16,245 nucleotides of DNA from CAYYJM01 sp964471755 (lineage in GTDB: Bacteria; Planctomycetota; Planctomycetia; Gemmatales; Gemmataceae). Under the pieces are notes generated by a model. The model ran no database searches. It saw only the letters and a program-made list of their open reading frames with translations, and had not been told where the DNA came from. Each line of letters opens with the position of its first letter. Position 1 is the first letter of the stretch. Positions 16,160-16,245 of this stretch are shown piece after piece. The stretch is taken from positions 1 through 16,245 of the forward strand of contig CAYYJM010000139.1 in the NCBI GenBank assembly GCA_964471755.1, given 5' to 3'. The translations under genes were made by a program, and so were the position numbers.

Positions 16160-16245
16160 CCCTCTCCCTCGGTACTCCGGGGGAGAGGGCCGGGGGGAGG
16201 GGGACACAGCTTGCCGCAAGGGGAGAGGCAGACCCCTCACCCCAA
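16160..16245. repeat. CCCTCTCCC-type palindromic intergenic repeat, cut by the window edge
   Basis: CCCTCTCCC (16160-16168) and GGGAGAGGG (16181-16189) are perfect inverted arms; an inner CGG/CCG pair brings the stem to about 13 bp with a TACT loop. Further G-rich and C-rich blocks (GGGGAGAGG near 16220, CCCCTCACCCC near the end) continue the pattern beyond the window. Elements of this composition are common as multicopy intergenic repeats in GC-rich bacteria. No coding potential was seen. Confidence 0.65.

Overview
The window is GC-rich and gene-dense. It looks like a chromosomal segment of a planctomycete, probably from the Gemmata/Gemmataceae side. This is inferred from the gene types: an ECF sigma factor next to a Ser/Thr kinase with a one-pass membrane anchor, a secreted TPR-CHAT protein, an Rpn/DUF4351-type protein, and a bacterial pyruvate phosphate dikinase. 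No 16S or other decisive marker is present.

Left part (1-5806, minus strand): a compact operon reads right to left. It encodes an ECF sigma factor (5160-5735), a membrane Ser/Thr kinase with a DUF4384-like extracytoplasmic domain (3305-5140), and a secreted protein with eight nearly identical 43-residue TPR units and an intact CHAT (caspase-like) His/Cys dyad (280-3282). Gaps are 19 and 22 bp, and a promoter-like site lies at 5777-5806. Just past the last stop is a tandem array of 109-bp units, each able to fold into a long two-step hairpin; it runs off the left edge. The kinase gene itself holds two in-frame copies of a 30-bp palindromic element in its catalytic loop. This operon is the best candidate for an undescribed signalling or conflict system.

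Middle part (5889-11192): S-adenosylhomocysteine hydrolase (ahcY, minus) diverges from a GTG-started Rpn/DUF4351 family protein (plus). That gene converges on trpF, which overlaps by 4 bp the end of a membrane-anchored, possibly HEAT-like protein of unknown function (both minus). The leader of this two-gene unit has a perfect hairpin that buries its Shine-Dalgarno sequence. Divergent from it is a permuted NlpC/P60 (YiiX-like) cysteine hydrolase with an uncertain N-terminus.

Right part (11225-16245): an HI0933/YhiN-type flavoprotein (plus) converges with 3 bp spacing on a toxin-antitoxin-like pair (PIN-domain VapC preceded by a 75-aa partner, ATGA overlap, minus). A strong rho-independent terminator then closes ppdK (pyruvate phosphate dikinase, minus). 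Upstream of ppdK are a promoter-like site and a purine/pyrimidine-biased palindromic intergenic repeat that runs off the right edge. No tRNA, rRNA, transposase, CRISPR array or replication origin was recognised. No stretch longer than 300 bases lacks an annotated feature.
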